This document shows, piece by piece, positions 63,848 through 64,000 of a stretch of 64,000 bases of DNA. The stretch is taken from positions 868,001 to 932,000 of the forward strand of contig CP032508.2 of the NCBI GenBank assembly GCA_009497875.2. The letters run 5' to 3'. The notes under the pieces are model-generated. The model was not told where the DNA came from and did not search any database. It was given only the letters and a program-made list of their open reading frames with translations. The first letter of the stretch is position 1, and every line of letters starts with the position of its first letter. This stretch comes from a gamma proteobacterium SS-5. Its GTDB lineage: Bacteria; Pseudomonadota; Gammaproteobacteria; Chromatiales; Chromatiaceae. The position numbers and the translations under genes were made by a program.

Positions 63848-64000
63848 ATGAATCTCGATCGCGTCGGCCCAGGTTCAGACATCCCCAATCAGATCAACGT
63901 CATCATTGAAATACCGGCCCACTCGGACCCGGTCAAGTACGAACTGGACAAGGCCACCGGCGCTATGTTTGTCGATCGTTTCATGTCCAGCGCCATGCAC
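63848..64000 (+). CDS. ppa: Inorganic pyrophosphatase, N-terminal part (cut by window end)
   Basis: 51 codons visible from ATG 63848 with AGGAG upstream. [20 protein letters not shown] and [17 protein letters not shown] are the N-terminal signature of family I soluble pyrophosphatase, which splits pyrophosphate to phosphate. The catalytic aspartates lie beyond the window. Confidence 0.95.
   Translation, partial: MNLDRVGPGSDIPNQINVIIEIPAHSDPVKYELDKATGAMFVDRFMSSAMH

Overview
The window is a GC-rich proteobacterial chromosome segment interrupted by a roughly 20 kb mosaic island. The dense set of cyclic-di-GMP proteins, a CheA-type array with a TPR-CheR, an AcrB-type pump, Ib-type aspartate aminotransferase, a lysine-type (PKTIDND) phosphofructokinase and two AAA-like/PD-(D/E)XK genes of the DUF1703 type suggest a gammaproteobacterium, perhaps Chromatiales-like. 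That placement is an inference from gene content only.

Region 1 (1-17.5 kb) is signalling and transport. It holds a Tat-exported aldo/keto reductase with an iron-sulfur tail (partial), a PAS3-GGDEF-EAL protein, a GGDEF-EAL plus HD-GYP-like pair, an RND pump with its adaptor, an EAL-HDOD protein, a DUF971 protein, a haem-sensor-like PAS-GGDEF-EAL protein and a phosphofructokinase. Region 2 (17.6-23.7 kb) has an ABC-F ATPase and two near-identical AAA-like/PD-(D/E)XK genes. Region 3 (23.7-33.7 kb) is one chemosensory operon: receptor, CheB, CheR-TPR, CheA-REC, a lone receiver, an Hpt-REC-REC-GGDEF output protein and two CheW-like proteins. Its composition resembles the Wsp system, in which a receptor array drives a diguanylate cyclase.

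Region 4 (34.2-58.5 kb) is accessory. A secreted RTX protein is followed by an IS21 element with a visible 5 bp target duplication. Then come integrated elements stacked on two neighbouring tRNA genes, tRNA-Ser(CGA) and tRNA-Asn(GUU). The 3' halves of these tRNAs are repeated at 38.47, 40.69 and 44.25 kb, and a second complete tRNA-Ser lies at 44.08 kb. The largest element (44.25-58.49 kb) carries a tyrosine integrase, a small DNA-binding-like protein, a D5-type primase/SF3 helicase, iteron-like repeats on both sides of that helicase, an ArdB-type antirestriction protein and AT-rich cargo of unknown function. A two-gene cassette of unknown function with its own upstream terminator occurs twice, once intact and once broken.

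Region 5 (58.5-64 kb) returns to core genes: aspartate aminotransferase, uvrB, a coiled-coil/winged-helix protein, a TsaC/YrdC protein and the start of inorganic pyrophosphatase.

Across the window non-coding DNA carries several repeat families: 7-bp tandem arrays at gene ends (one inside the RND pump gene), a MITE-like family with TTSAACCTA termini, REP-like sequences and an 80 bp palindromic repeat. One MITE-like copy appears to provide the ribosome binding site and TTG start of the diguanylate cyclase gene in the chemosensory operon.
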